Below are positions 1 through 12,105 of a DNA stretch of 64,000 nucleotides, piece after piece. Every line of letters begins with the position of its first letter. Within the stretch, counting starts at the first letter, position 1. Made by a program: the position numbers and the translations under genes. The notes under the pieces were generated by a model. It was not told the origin of the DNA. It saw nothing but the letters and a program-made list of their open reading frames with translations, and did not search any database. The stretch is from Ceratodon purpureus (taxonomy: Eukaryota; Streptophyta; Bryopsida; Pseudoditrichales; Ditrichaceae): positions 1,401,128-1,465,127 of the forward strand of contig CM026423.1 of the NCBI GenBank assembly GCA_014871385.1, given 5' to 3'.

Positions 1-812
1 ACAATGCCTAAATTTTGAAAAATAGATATTTAATAATTATAATTAGATTTTTCTATTTGACCTTCACATTGTTACTATTTTTGTACATTTGACCATGAAA
101 GTACAATTGCTTTGCCAAAATCTGATTACAATGAAGAAATATCTATTTTTCAAAATTTGGATAGTGTCACCCCGTTTTTTGAAACCATTGCGAGGAAATT
201 CTAAAACCTTTTGGAGATGCTTATTAAAAAAAAGATGTGTATATAGATGTTTCCTACATATTGCCACAATCGGATTAAATTAATTCCTCATCAATGTTTC
301 TCAATGAATTAATTTGTAAAATCATTAAAACTAAATAAAACAATTCACCAAAAACAAAGTTTTGGTTTTTTGAAATCAAAATTTGGTATGCTACATTGAA
401 ATTGCACAAGAATTGTATGATAATTATGCAACACAAAAAATATAAAATATTTAATGCATTCTGCAATTTTTGAAGGGATGGCAGAAATGGGGGGACGACT
501 GAGAGTTGCCTGGTACTGTACATAACCTATAACGGACAAATCCACAATCATTAACTAAACCAAGTCGCCTCCAGTCCCAACCACAGCCACACCTAGCAGA
601 GGCCAATCATGTTCCCCCTTGCGCACCCCGCCCTCACCATCATAAGGAACCAAAACACACACAATGGACACAGCTGTCCCTTGTTTTAGCGCTAGAACTG
701 TCCGTCTCCCACATGAACTTGGACGGTGTTAACGGCTCCTTCCCGCGCTCTCCTTCCTCCCTCCGTTGCCCCTCCTTCCTTCATCCCCTCCCCCCTGCGT
801 AGGTGCCCAACC
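1..812. other. Intergenic, no gene seen
   Basis: The first 550 bases are AT-rich. From about 550 to 810 the plus strand becomes C-rich with CCT/TCC runs. Short open frames on both strands have no recognisable domain and no coding character. I see no RNA gene. Confidence 0.6.
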
Positions 813-3486
813 TTAAGTAAGGAAGATGTGAGCTATGTGTTGTAGTGGTGGAGGTTGTAGAATTGTTTGAGGTTGGGAGTTTGGCGACATAGATATCAGA
901 TGGTTGCTAAATTGATTGAAAGGAAGGAGGTAAGGGTGTTGCATTCCCGGACATGATGAAGCATATGAGAAGTAGGGGTTTTGAATACCTCCAGCGTTGA
1001 AGAAATAATCTACAGGACCTGCCTCTTGCGCAGCGATTGGAATTTTAATCCTCTCTTCTCCCAGTCCACCAAATTCGTGACCTTGGATTATCTTTGTGGC
1101 CGTGCCTCCGCACCTTGTAGAGGTTTTCCTAGCCTTCTCAGCTGCTCTTGCAGCACGTGCTGTTGCTACCTTAGCTGTGCACAACACCTTGAAGCGTACA
1201 GTCTCTTCTCTCTCTCTTTAGTTCAGCGAGCTGCGGCTTCGGCTACTACTGCAGCGCGCACCTCCTTCTCAGTAGCCTTTCGTTGCCGCGTCGACTCTTT
1301 CTCGGTATGTAACCTCTCCTTCTCTCTCGCTGCTAATTCCTTTGCGTCATTGAATAGCTGGACTCATGATGTGTACTTGTTCGATGTTAGAATCTTTGAC
1401 TTTGTAAAGTCCAATAGTGGGTCTTTCCATTTCGAGCTTACCCGGGCTGCAATGGTACACAGCGTCAAAAACCTCGTAATAGAATCAAACTCCCCCTCTG
1501 TATTATCAATGATTGCTATCTCAAGTGCTCCTTCCCAACTGTCTGCAGAAACTAGAGCGACAAAGTAATGGGAGGCGCTTGGGTCCAGAACCTCATCAAC
1601 TTCGCATTCCATCTTCAGCCGTGCCTCGTCGCCAATTACGCCTAGTACGTCTGTCTCCAAACCTTCATCACTCCCGTCTTCATATGCATCATGATGCTCT
1701 CCCTCTTCGTATAAACTGTTCCGTGTGCGCACTGATATGTGCCCGTCCACTGCAGGTTCTGGGAGCTCTTCGTCAACCTGCATGTTGAAAGCGGCAGTTG
1801 CATCGTCGGGGCTTTGAAGATATTCAAAGGGGCCATGTGAAAATTCACTGCTACAAGATTTAGAGGATAGATACATGTCGCGCTAAATGCGCAGCTAATA
1901 TTCTCTTTTGTTGATGCTTTTTGCAGAGCAGGATGAACCTAGTGAGCGAATGTCGACTTCATTGTAGGCTGCGACAAACTTCGAGATGTCCAGAAGTCCC
2001 TATAAGTTCTGAAATTATGCTTGAATGATTTATGTACACTAACATCTAGTGGTTGTAGAGCGTGTCATGTATGCGCAGGAAGCGTCACGGATGTCCAAGC
2101 CTGCAGCACGGGCCTCTAGGACGACATCTAATGTGCAATGTGAATTATGTCCATTGGGTATCAGGAGGTGCCTGCGCTCAGCTGAAATTCCCCCCATGTT
2201 TTGTACACTTTCAATAAAGTGTGACAACCAGGCACTAAAGAGGTATGTCGTCATCCAAGCGCGGGGCTGCATTGCCTAGCCACGGGCTCACATCTTTCAA
2301 TGTAAATCTGTCTAAACCGTGTGCCTTGAAAGACATAGAAAGAAGGGATACTCACTCAATCCGCATTTATGCAGACCAAAACACTGAGCCACTCTCTTTG
2401 GTCAGGCACGATTGAGTGTACATAGCGGGCGCCTTTTCGCGATAATAATGCCTCCACTGCTTTGTCCAGCTTGCGCACTTCACTTGTCGCAATTCCAAAT
2501 CATGTCTGTACTATATTCATGCAAGGTGAGTAACCTCTGCAAATTTTTGTAAAAAATTTCAAAGTTCTCTACACATAGGCCCTGTGCGCATACTGTTTCA
2601 AGAGCTTGAGACACATGCAGTGTAAGCTCCGGGTGGCGATGCTTCCACCACCGCATTTAGCCACCACCTAGAATGCCATCGCGTAATGGGTCGATTTATC
2701 TTTTGTTATCTCATACACTTTCAGCTTGAGCGCAGTAGGTGTTAGACCTTGCCCTATCTCACACATGCATATACAATAATCAACAAGTTCTTTTTCTTCA
2801 CTTTAGCTTAGGACTGTAGGTGGCCCCTTCTTTCTACTGGACCTCAAGCCATAACAACATTCACAAAAGGAAGTGTAAGGTATGTGATATAAATCTCAAG
2901 CCTTCTTCATGCTCAGTCTTCCATCGACGACAGCCACTTCATTCTGTAACTGAGTATTTGTCCATTTTCATGTCCTGCTTGGGATGTGATGTCCGCGAGT
3001 AGAAGGCTGCGAATCTGCTGTAGGGGGTGCATTGTTGATCGGAGAGGCCTGCACAACGGGGCTGAAAACTGATGCCGGCGCCTGAGAACCCACACCCCTT
3101 TAGTCTTCGATAGACATGCAGTTCGAGACTGCGGTCACTTGTGGCGCTGCCCCTCTCGACTGCTGCACCAATGATGTGGTGAAGAGCCGCACACTATGGA
3201 CTGATCTTCATCTCCAATGCTGTGTGCAGAAGGTCTGCGGCTGTGAGGCTCCACTTCTCTGTGCCGATGCTATGCGTCCACTCCTCCTCTCTGTCCTGGC
3301 AATGATCCACTCAAGTTGACTGTAATCCACATGTGGGTCGCTCACCTGAAGCTCGTCCCCGCTGGAATGCTCCTCTTCATTCTTGTAGCACATTGTCTCA
3401 TCTTGAGCCACGTCGTCGTTGTAACGTGGACTTTGGTCACTTAGGAATAAAATATCCTCTTTGCTTAGTTGCGGATTGAATTCCAT
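813..3486 (-). pseudogene. Decayed pogo-like (Tc1/mariner superfamily) DDE transposase
   Basis: Read on the minus strand, pieces in shifting frames follow the order of a CENP-B/pogo-type transposase. An acidic N-terminus lies at 3486-3208. A helix-turn-helix segment (LTPTALKLKVYEITKDKSTH) lies near 2750-2690, and a CENPB-type helix (RWWKHRHPELTLHVSQALET) near 2665-2605. The catalytic region opens with IWNCDK near 2500, continues with EWLSVLVCINAD followed by a stop near 2395-2355, and then has the block at 2272-2039. That block contains LLIPNGHNSHCTLDVV, where family members normally have a catalytic D in LDGH, so the second metal-binding Asp reads Asn. A disordered acidic tail (1876-1364), a Lys/Glu/Ala coiled coil (1360-1200) and a Gln/Pro-rich end (1187-813) follow. 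Several stops and frameshifts make it a dead copy. I did not find its terminal inverted repeats. Confidence 0.8.
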
Positions 3487-3558
3487 GACTCCCTGCCTAT
3501 TGAATTCACTCCGACCTATACCGCTCTCCGACCAGCTGCTGCACGTGGCTTCAATATC

Positions 3559-3706
3559 GAGCTACTCACCTCAATGCCGAGCTACTACACTCAAAGCATT
3601 GAACTACTTCACTTAAGCACCGACTCACTCCACTCAAACACTGAGCTACATAGCTGAGACACCGAGGTACTGCACTCAGACACCGAGGAGAGCACACTTA
3701 AGCATT
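3559..3706. repeat. Degenerate 21-bp minisatellite
   Basis: About seven diverged units of 20-22 bp, built on GAGCTACTNCACTCAANCAC, lie immediately upstream of the pogo-like remnant. The units carry point differences and neither strand is open through the array. Confidence 0.6.
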
Positions 3707-4384
3707 CCTTTATTCTTGAATTTACATGACATGAGATGCGAAATTCCGGCCAAGGTCATACCAATAACTGCTAATTCTCATATCAAAGACTGTCAACTTG
3801 CAACTCACCAACCACAACCAAGCGAAATGAGATCCATATCTATTATCACCCTAGTCTAACAAATCAATGGCCATTCCAGATCTCTCTTATATTTATTTCA
3901 ATCGCTGAGATTATGAAGTTTCATTTTTGCTTGGAGACATTTTGGCCACCACCTTCCACTTGAAAGATCATGCACCTGACGCTTGATGGATAAAATATCC
4001 AATTCTGATTCAGCCAAGCGCGGTAAAGAAGAAGTCTACCTATCAATCATAACGAAGTTATCCGATATGGGTGTCACAACCTTAACTACAATTAACTACA
4101 ATTGAAGTAATTCATAATCAACAAAAACCACCCAAACATTTGAATCAGATAGACATTTGTTTAAGCCAAATACGGAAAATGCTCATGACATGTTAGGGCT
4201 TTTACCTGGCACTAGGCAATTTAAGAGGATATTGTCAAGCTGACTAAATTTCAAACTCACATTTAAATAAATCAAAAACTGTTTGGTAACTAGCCACAAG
4301 GTCAGCTTCACCTTTGCACTTCTTTCTCTCTGTGGAACAAATGCTGCACTTAGACTCAGATCATGACCACCAATAACAGCAACG
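3707..4384. other. Intergenic, AT-rich, no gene seen
   Basis: No open frame of interest and no recognisable motif on either strand. Confidence 0.5.
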
Positions 4385-5340
4385 CTCACACAGACGGGGA
4401 GCTGGTAAGACCTGTCCTAGTGAAGTTGCCACTCGTATCACGTCAACTTTAAAAATCACGCTAGTCACTTCAAATGAGTTGCCTTAGACAGCAACTTGGA
4501 GTGAAGGATTTTTGGATTTAATATTTTGGTTTTTGCAAACATACACTTCTTTGAAATTGTCAAACATGGTTGGTCACTTGGTCGAAGGCAAAGGGCTGGT
4601 GCAATGGGATTGTCGGAGAAGGGGCCAACAAGGATTTGTTGCAAAGACAAAAAAAATCATCCACATTGAAGATTTTGCCATAGTAAATCAGATATCAAAT
4701 GCAAAATATAATTAGATACTAAAAGGACAAACAAAAATAATTGGGAATTGAAAGATAAACAATACACAAATATGAAAGAAACCAAAGATACAACAAAAAT
4801 ACATATGAGAGGACCTCTACATATAATAGAATCAAATTGTACTTCTAATTTATTTTTAACTAGATTTAGTAAAAATTAAATACAGATTCAATTGAAAATG
4901 AATTAGAAGTATGATTAAATTCAAATAAACTTACTTTTACTTGAATTTAATCTGCACTTAGGGTCCCCAAGTTTCTAGATTGGGGCTCCAATTAGATTCT
5001 TCAATTGTCCTTTGATTGAATGTAAAACATTCTATATAGCAAATAAATTTTTGTAGATAGGTAAAAAAATTCTTTCCATGAACAAAAACACCTTATAGTT
5101 TAACTCACACAATTCTTTACTTTCTATATGATTATCCTCCCCATTTCATTTCTAAATATGTTCATCAAAAGCGTCATTAAACGCAGGAATTTATTGAAAA
5201 AATAAATGTCTAAGAACAACTAACTAAGAAAATTAAGTTAATCATGTCTAATTTGCACTTTACATTTCAAATATTAAAAATTCTACATATTGTTGTAGTA
5301 TTTGCATTCAGATTGAATACAATCTACATCAAAGTAAAAG
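4385..5340 (+). repeat. Dispersed repeat, copy 1 (inverted relative to 55280-56215)
   Basis: About 955 bases match the reverse complement of 55280-56215 almost throughout, with small indels and substitutions. The match starts abruptly at GGTAAGACC near 4400 and stops at CTACATCAAAGTAAAA near 5338, with unrelated sequence outside. Both copies hold the same 67-residue open frame (4512-4715 here) differing at one residue, but I recognise no protein family in it. The abrupt ends suggest a non-autonomous element or a solo LTR. No TG...CA ends or target duplication were identified, so the class stays open. Confidence 0.8.
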
Positions 5341-5540
5341 GAAGAAATAAATGGATCTTTTGGCTAGTATTATTATTTAGATAAAGTTCATTAGGAAGTC
5401 ATTTATTCAAGCCATCTATACTGCAATTAGACAGTTTTTTAAAAAGTATACTTTTATAATATATATCCTAATTTCTCTCTATATTACAAAACTTTAACTT
5501 GTACGTAAAAAGAATTCAAACTTTCGACCAATATTTTTTT

Positions 5541-5645
5541 ATAAAATTTGAAATGTAGATTTGATTGTGTGATTCTTTAGACGTAATACAATTTTGGCCA
5601 ACAGTCTAAAGAATCACACAATCAAATCTACATTTCAAATTTTAT
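5541..5645. repeat. Perfect 42-bp inverted repeat, 21-base loop
   Basis: The left arm 5541-5582 (starts ATAAAATTTGAAATGTAG) and right arm 5604-5645 (ends CTACATTTCAAATTTTAT) are exact reverse complements over 42 bases. The 21-base spacer is GTAATACA...CCAACA. A transcript would fold into a long perfect hairpin. It may be a young foldback element or an inverted duplication that yields small RNA. Confidence 0.9.
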
Positions 5646-8587
5646 AAATTTCGTAAATTTCATAAATATAGGGAGAGTGTGGGTGGATCTTTCTAGTTTT
5701 AAGCAAGATTTGGTGTACACCCTCTAAATTTTGAAAATGTGGTGTTTTCAATGGAACATTTCACCTTTGTCAAATTTTTACAATTTTTTTTCTTGAGAAA
5801 TATCTCATGTTTATTTTAATGCGCTTCTAATGATGGTAATTTCAAAGTCTAATTTTAGGTCAGTCAAAAGATAGATTTGGTTTAGAAGGAAGCTTTATTG
5901 TGTTGGATTGGGGATGCTCTAAGATAACTATATTGATGAAACTAGATCATGATGCCATGGCCCAGAGCCACAGTTTGAACGGGATTCAAAGGGAGTGTGT
6001 ACCCATACAAACCTGCGAACAAACTACCAACAATATAAAACTTGGCAAAAGGTTCAAAAGTCAGCCGTTCACTGGCTGGAAGAGTGTCTGTATGACTCCG
6101 GTGGGTACATAATATTATAGACCATGGTCCATGCCCATCAAGTGGGCAGCGTCAGTGGTGTGTCCTGGTGCACTTTTGCTTCTAGAAAGTCGGGCGACTA
6201 GAATTACAGTAGCCTGGAGTTGGTGCATGAGGACAAACCACACAAGTCCCACACCAGGAGCAGAGGCAGGTGGAGGCTGAATCTGAGCCTTGGAATCGAT
6301 CAGGGGTCTATAAAGAGCATCCCCTAACAAAGTGTGCTTTAAGCAAAAGAAAAGAAGGCAACAGTATTGCACATGTCCACACGGGAACCACTGTAGAAAG
6401 AACTGAAAATCATAGCACCAGCTCGAATCTTCATCAGAGACGTGGGTCCAACAACTCACAAACACCCTATAAGTTTGAAAAAGAGTTGAATAAAACTGGG
6501 TCAGAAGGAAGTTGCAAAAAGAAGTCCAGTGTCCATCATCATCATATGCATGCTGCAGGTGGCCTAGAACCACCTCAAAATCCAAAGCCTGCTTTGCACC
6601 ATGAAAATTCTCGCAGTAGGAGGGTGAATGTGTTGGATGTCTATTGATTGGAGGGAGGTTGTCGTACAGAGATGGGCCCAAGAGTTGGTCCAGTATCGTC
6701 GTCGCCATTGAAACATTCTCCAGGATGGAGAAGTTTCCCCACGTAAAAGAGTGACACCACAGCCAGCATGGAGATATTATGATAGTGGCTACCAATTGGG
6801 GGAAAGGCAACAGCTTCATTTGCCTGTGACACATGATTAGATTCCTCATCTCCAATCCACGTACATGGCGAGGCCTCAAAGGCGGACTCGACTCTCCACC
6901 CTGGCGAGGCGAATAAAGGAGGTTCCTGGCTTTGGCCGAGGGTTGAATGAATAAATAAAGAAATGGAACTTGATTTTGTACTAGGCTCCGGAGGAAGAAA
7001 AACACTTTCCTCCGAGTAGCAACAAGTTGCAACTGCAGATGGTCTCTGACACTGTGTCCGAAAGCAGAGGCTCCACAAGGTGAGGATGTTGTGCATGTAG
7101 CCCCATCATTATTCTGGAGATACCATTACTATTCTCCCAAGGGGCACTGGTTTCCAAGTAGGGGGAAAAACGGTGACAGAACAGAAAAGATTGGGTTCAA
7201 GGATCCGAAGATTTACTTGCGGCAACTCGGGGTTCGTCTGCGACTCTGCTGCACAGTGGAAACGAGAATTCTGTTACTAGGGTTCGGATGAACGAGGGAG
7301 TTCGTTCCAAAACTGTAAAGTAGTGAGTTAGCTTCTAATGCGGAAGAGACGGAAAATGAGCATCTGGTTCAAGTCACAAGTGGTGGAGATGTTCACAAAA
7401 AACATTCGGCCAAAGGACTGTAGCGGAAGAATATGCTTGTGGGAAATAAAGGCAGAGGTGCCTTCCAAGGAGCCTTTTGACCAGCTACCCCTTCTCCCCT
7501 TCCCCAGCCAGCTTCTGGGACAGTTCACCTTTTGCTGCCTAGATGCAAGTGGAGCTTAGGAAGGTGAACAATGGACGGCTCGGTCCAGATATAAACGGCC
7601 ACTTCCAACCGAGGGATCCTTTGGCGCTTAGGACGACGTCAGATGCACATGGAACCCTCCACAGATGAGGTTTTCCTGTCCTTTGAAACGGCAATAGGAT
7701 TCACCCGGAAAAGCAGCAAAATTTTCAGGATTAAAGTGGGTGGGTGACAAGACAATGGCTTATCGACATGGGAAACATGTCACGGGATATGAGATCATGG
7801 ACACCAGTATTATACACGTTCAACATACAACGGAGAAATGTCACGTAAATGAGCGATAGAGATATGGGAAAACAGGACAAACTCATTGTTGCAAATCAGA
7901 ATCAATGTGTACAAGTTTCTTATTTCTCACTTTGAATCTACAAAACCGGTTGCCGCCTCCATCTGGGGATGGAAACAATCGGCACCATAAAGAGTGCCAT
8001 CTGTATAGAAGCTTTCATGATAACTGTACAAAACTAATCTCAGCGCATCTGCCACCACTCGCAGCTCCAGTCCCGATTACGAAAATGTTCCGGAACTGCT
8101 CTTCTTGTCCACTAGGAATTTACAATCACGGGGCTCCAGCCAGTCTCTATTTGCTTCTCTAAAGCTTCGGTGCTGGCATATACGTAGAGATTGGAAAGCT
8201 CTTCACAGTGTCTAATATTCACAAGGCTAAAGCTCTAAGTGCATCACTCCTATACACTACTGAGAAAAATCGCCGGTGCCATCCTCACATGCAAAAGGAA
8301 AACGAGACAAGCCTCGATGCCAGCAAAACCAGGCAACCCAAAAATTGAGAAGCAAAATAATCAAGTAACGTTCCGAATCGGAAAAGGGAGCAAAAAAATA
8401 AAAACAAACCGAAAAAGCTCTTGGGGTGAACAAAGAATACCACACAGCCTCGGGAGGAAGAGGGATCTACAGGTAAGAGGAAGATGGTTTCGAAGAAGAA
8501 AAATAGCACAAAATCCGAGAAGAGGAAGAAGTAGATAATCTCTTGAAGGGTAAAGCGGGACTGCAGATGATATCCCCGCATACTAAC
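5646..8587. other. Region downstream of MYB gene, no supported gene
   Basis: Mixed base composition. Open frames exist (for example 6115-7032, minus) but lack domain signatures and overlap similar frames in other phases. Part of 7900-8587 may be the 3' untranslated region of the MYB gene. On the minus strand GTGAGT at 8588-8583 and a pyrimidine tract ending CTGTAG at 8474-8469 could bound a small 3' intron. Confidence 0.4.
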
Positions 8588-10006
8588 TCACCCTGCCTTG
8601 CGAGCGGCGCTGGTGGCCATGGATCCCAGGAAGTCCGCCTGACCGGAGTACTTGCTGTGGGCGCCCATAGCAGCATGGTCCGGTCCAAAAGTGGGATAGT
8701 ATGGGGCACACGAGGAGCTGTGCACTGCCGCCATATACTTCTGCACTTCTTTAGCCACCATATCTCGCATCAGGGCCACAAGACCCGTATTTACAGCCGC
8801 ATCTAAACCGTAACTCAAAGGGGGGGCAGGTTGCGGCGCACTAGTTGCCCAAGGTTGAGCACCCTGCGCCTGGAAAACTGGGCTAAAAGCTTGGGCAACT
8901 GCAGATCGCACTGCTACACTCATCATCTCCGCAGTGGCCGAGTTCCCGTGGGGGGCGTAACCGTTGTGAGGTGGAACTACACTCAGAGATTGGGGGTGTT
9001 GGAGTCCCGGAATCTGAGATGGCATGGTTGCCGTGTGCACAGGGTAAGGAGCCACTGGAAACTGGTCTTGAAATGGCTGATCCACAGCGGGCCGGCTCTC
9101 CCAACGGCCATGCATTGGCAGATCTGGCGAAGAAGGCCGCTCTTTGTTCACAGGCACATGAGAGACCACAGATGCTTGACGAACAAGAGGACTATCCTCC
9201 GTAGAAGACTGCTCCTTCCTAGGCGGGCTTGAACCTGGAAGAGAAAGGCTCAAGGATGTCGGAGGATCGTTCACCTCAGAGACATCAGAGTCACGAGACC
9301 TCTCGCATGAAGGAGGAGCAAAGGTGCCATTGGGACTGAAACTGGCGAAAGCGGACGACCGAGGCACGGGTCGAAAGACCTGAGGTGCTTGCATAACATT
9401 TGAAGGCAACTCCCGGGGAGACACGCAAGGGGGGGATTCGGCTCCAATGTGCATACGCTTCATCTTGTGCGAATCGGCCTCCCAACCACTCTCTTCTTGC
9501 ACACTCCCGTCAGTAGATATCTCGTTACTGCTGCGCTTCCGGCCATCAACGCTGCCAATATCCTCTTCGTCCGGAGCTCCGACTCGACCGACGTGACTGA
9601 GCTGCTGCTCAACACAATCGGTGCGAGAGGATCTCTCGGCCAAATGACGACGACGAAGCGTTGAGTTCCAGTGATTTTTAATCGCATTGTCGGTTCGCCC
9701 TGGAAGCAGCCTGGCAATCGTTGCCCATTTGTTGCCGTGCTGGCTATGTGCTTGGATGATGGTCGCGTCTTCCATGGCCGTGAAAGGACGATGCTGAACC
9801 TGCGGGCTCAGCTGGTTACACCAGCGAAGCCTGCAAGACTTCCCCGACCTTCCCGGAATCCCTTTGCTGATAAGCGACCAGTTCCTGGCTCCATACTTGT
9901 CCACGAGCTGCTGAAGGGCGGCGTCCTCCTCGGGGCTCCAGGGGCCCTTGATGCGGTCGAACTCCTCCATCGCTGCGGAACTCCTCTGTGCACCCGTCAT
10001 TGCCAT
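8588..10006 (-). CDS. R2R3-MYB transcription factor, subgroup 22 (MYB44/70/73/77-like)
   Basis: A single-exon gene for a 472-residue nuclear DNA-binding protein. The first ATG of the frame is at 10006; an ATG two codons on, or one at 9970 ([16 protein letters not shown]), could also start translation. The R2 repeat spans about residues 19-68, with Trp 23, 43 and 62. R3 spans about 72-119, with Phe 75 in place of the first Trp, then Trp 94 and 113. The blocks [20 protein letters not shown] and [14 protein letters not shown] are diagnostic of subgroup 22, whose angiosperm members are intronless and act in stress and hormone signalling. The long Ser/Pro-rich C-terminal part holds an EAR-like LSLSLPG motif, suggesting repression, and a conserved-looking [12 protein letters not shown] helix. 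Family call is firm; the exact role is inference. Confidence 0.95.
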   Translation of the reverse strand: MAMTGAQRSSAAMEEFDRIKGPWSPEEDAALQQLVDKYGARNWSLISKGIPGRSGKSCRLRWCNQLSPQVQHRPFTAMEDATIIQAHSQHGNKWATIARLLPGRTDNAIKNHWNSTLRRRHLAERSSRTDCVEQQLSHVGRVGAPDEEDIGSVDGRKRSSNEISTDGSVQEESGWEADSHKMKRMHIGAESPPCVSPRELPSNVMQAPQVFRPVPRSSAFASFSPNGTFAPPSCERSRDSDVSEVNDPPTSLSLSLPGSSPPRKEQSSTEDSPLVRQASVVSHVPVNKERPSSPDLPMHGRWESRPAVDQPFQDQFPVAPYPVHTATMPSQIPGLQHPQSLSVVPPHNGYAPHGNSATAEMMSVAVRSAVAQAFSPVFQAQGAQPWATSAPQPAPPLSYGLDAAVNTGLVALMRDMVAKEVQKYMAAVHSSSCAPYYPTFGPDHAAMGAHSKYSGQADFLGSMATSAARKAG

Positions 10007-11340
10007 TATCGCCACACTCTAACCACTGCTTCATATACAAACCCCAACAATGTCTCGGTAACCGTAGCTCCACGCAACGGGACACCAAAGTATTACAGAC
10101 CGAATTATCCAGTTCTTCCGATCGATGAAACGCCCAAAACTCTACTATACCAGGTTACAAGGAGGATCCGCCTCCTCAAGAATGTTCACACGAGAAGCTG
10201 GAGCCCGCTGATGCAGGGATCCTAAGAATGGCTCAAAGCCGATAGATAAAATATTCCACGGACAGAAAAGAATGTCAAGACATTTTGTACAAGACTTGAG
10301 AAACTGACGGATGTTTAGAACTAATTATAACGAACCGTTGTGCTCGACGCTTCCAGATACAGAAAATAGCTAACACGACGCCTCCGCGGAGACCAAAACT
10401 CGTGCTCACGACCTGGACGTAGACCACCAAAAAGAATAGCGTTTCGAGAGATATACACTCTTTTAACACAGGACTCGAGACTGTGATACACAAAAAAATC
10501 ACAGGGCGCCTCAGATCTGCCTCCCAAGATCAACTCTCGAGTCCACCAGTCGAATCGAAGGCAGGGACCAGGTTCATCCACCGATCTCGCAAGTTATTTT
10601 TTTTACACACAGATCAGGTGTACTCTGCTCCGATGCGTGTCTCAACATTTACCAAAAGCTGAGCTCCGGACCCCCACCACAACTCCCTCACCACTCCGGA
10701 AGAGTGCCGAAATTTGAGCAACCGTCGCCTCCAATTCCAAGACCCCCTCGCTCAAAAGCAAAGCACCAAGCGACACATCACATGCCCTGGCAAAGGTACG
10801 CCGAACGAAGGAAGCTCAAACCCCCACTCTACACGCATCGGATCCCGCCCCGGTTCAAGTCGCACACACACACTCCCCCCTTATAGCGCGCGCAGTACCC
10901 GCCCGCACATCTCCCCAGCCCAAAACCCCGAACCCTCACCACTTCCGCCAACACCATCTATCACACCCCCTTGACACCGTCCAAAAAACCAAAAAAAATC
11001 TCTATATGCCGAAGACACGAAACGAAACCCCAGGAGGCTCGGCTGGAGGCGTCAGAGCACGGCGCGGGGCGAGAGAGGGGTTGGCGGAGAGAGGACGGGG
11101 AGGGGAAGAAGAGGGGGGCGGGGAAGAGAGGCCTGGGAGAGGATTTGGCGATGGCGGCCTCGAGAGGCAGGCTATTGTAGCGACGTGACGCTCCCCCGCA
11201 GGGCTCCCATTCTGTGCCTGCCTCCGCGCTCCCGGCGTCCCGGCGTCCCGGCGTCCCGCGGGCCCCGCGCCCCCCGCGCCCGGGCGCCCCCGCCCTGGCC
11301 TTCTAGTAACTTACTAGTGGGTTAGGTTACGGGGTGCGCC
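10007..11340 (-). promoter_or_regulatory. 5' leader and promoter region of the MYB gene
   Basis: This GC- and CpG-rich stretch lies upstream of the MYB start on the minus strand and contrasts with the AT-rich surroundings. It contains three tandem copies of CGGCGTCC near 11235-11258 and purine-rich tracts near 11030-11130. Several short upstream open frames exist on the minus strand. I could not place a TATA box with confidence. Regulatory role is inferred from position and composition. Confidence 0.5.
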
Positions 11341-11432
11341 CGGTTTTACTAGTTGGCCCGTCAATCCGTCGGCTTGCTACCGACTGCCTACCACCTACTA
11401 CTCCCCACCAGGTGACCGGCTGGCGGGGGTGA

Positions 11433-11569
11433 GGGGATCCTGGCGTGGGGTAGATTCTGGGGTTCCTCCGACCGCTTCAGGGGGTGTTTGTGTGGTGCAC
11501 CGCTTGGGGTTTGTGTAACCGACCCTTGGGTGGGTGTTGCGGGGGATCCTGGCATGGGGTAGATTCTGG
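11433..11569. repeat. 28-bp direct repeat pair, 109 bp apart
   Basis: Copies at 11433-11460 and 11542-11569, beginning GGGGATCCTGGC and ending GGTAGATTCTGG, differ at one base. The spacer is unrelated GT-rich sequence. Confidence 0.8.
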
Positions 11570-11709
11570 GTTTGTGTTGTTGGGTCCTGGGCTGGCGCTT
11601 TGGAGAGGGACGGCGGGCCGGGCCGGGCCGGGCATGGTGCATGGTGATTGAAAGCTGGGAGTGTTGTGTGTTCTGAAGTAATGTGTTGTGTTTTGTTCTA
11701 TTGTGCTAA

Positions 11710-12102
11710 GAGCATGTCCACCCCTCCGCCCGACACGAGACACGTGAAACCCTCTACCGAGGGCCCGCCCTGCTTCCCGTTGCTCGCAAAAAAACAGCCC
11801 CCCCACACCTCCCCGGTAAAATCCCTGACACCATCTACCCGAGTCGAATGGTGATGTTCCACCTCCGCTTGCGCCCACACGACCACCCAACCACATCTCC
11901 CGCAGATATTGGAAACGCCAAAATTAGGACATGCAATAAAGGAGGGGAGTACGTGAAACTCAGTACATGGAAAATTCGCGAGGTTCTTCAGGAGCCCGCT
12001 AGTCAAGTGCCGGAGATGAGAGTCCCGGTGGGTGCTTGTTTCCCGTCCAGGCCCCCAACAAACCTCCGCGGCCCCGTGTCAAGCGCAAGGGTGGAGATGC
12101 TC
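11710..12102. mobile_element. Tourist-like MITE (PIF/Harbinger type)
   Basis: The 393-bp element has imperfect terminal inverted repeats: left end GAGCATGTCCACCCC, right end in reverse complement GAGCATCTCCACCCT. They match at 23 of 28 bases, including a shared GACACG at positions 23-28. It is flanked by TAA at 11707-11709 and 12103-12105, the three-base TWA target duplication expected for PIF/Harbinger elements. No transposase is encoded. It is much more GC-rich than the flanking DNA on the right. Confidence 0.7.
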
Positions 12103-12105
12103 TAA

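Noticed and set aside
6115..7032. 305-residue open frame on the minus strand
   Set aside because: No domain, irregular composition and an alternative long frame over part of it; looks like a chance frame downstream of the MYB gene.
8831..9232. Plus-strand frames over the MYB gene
   Set aside because: Antisense shadows of the MYB coding sequence.
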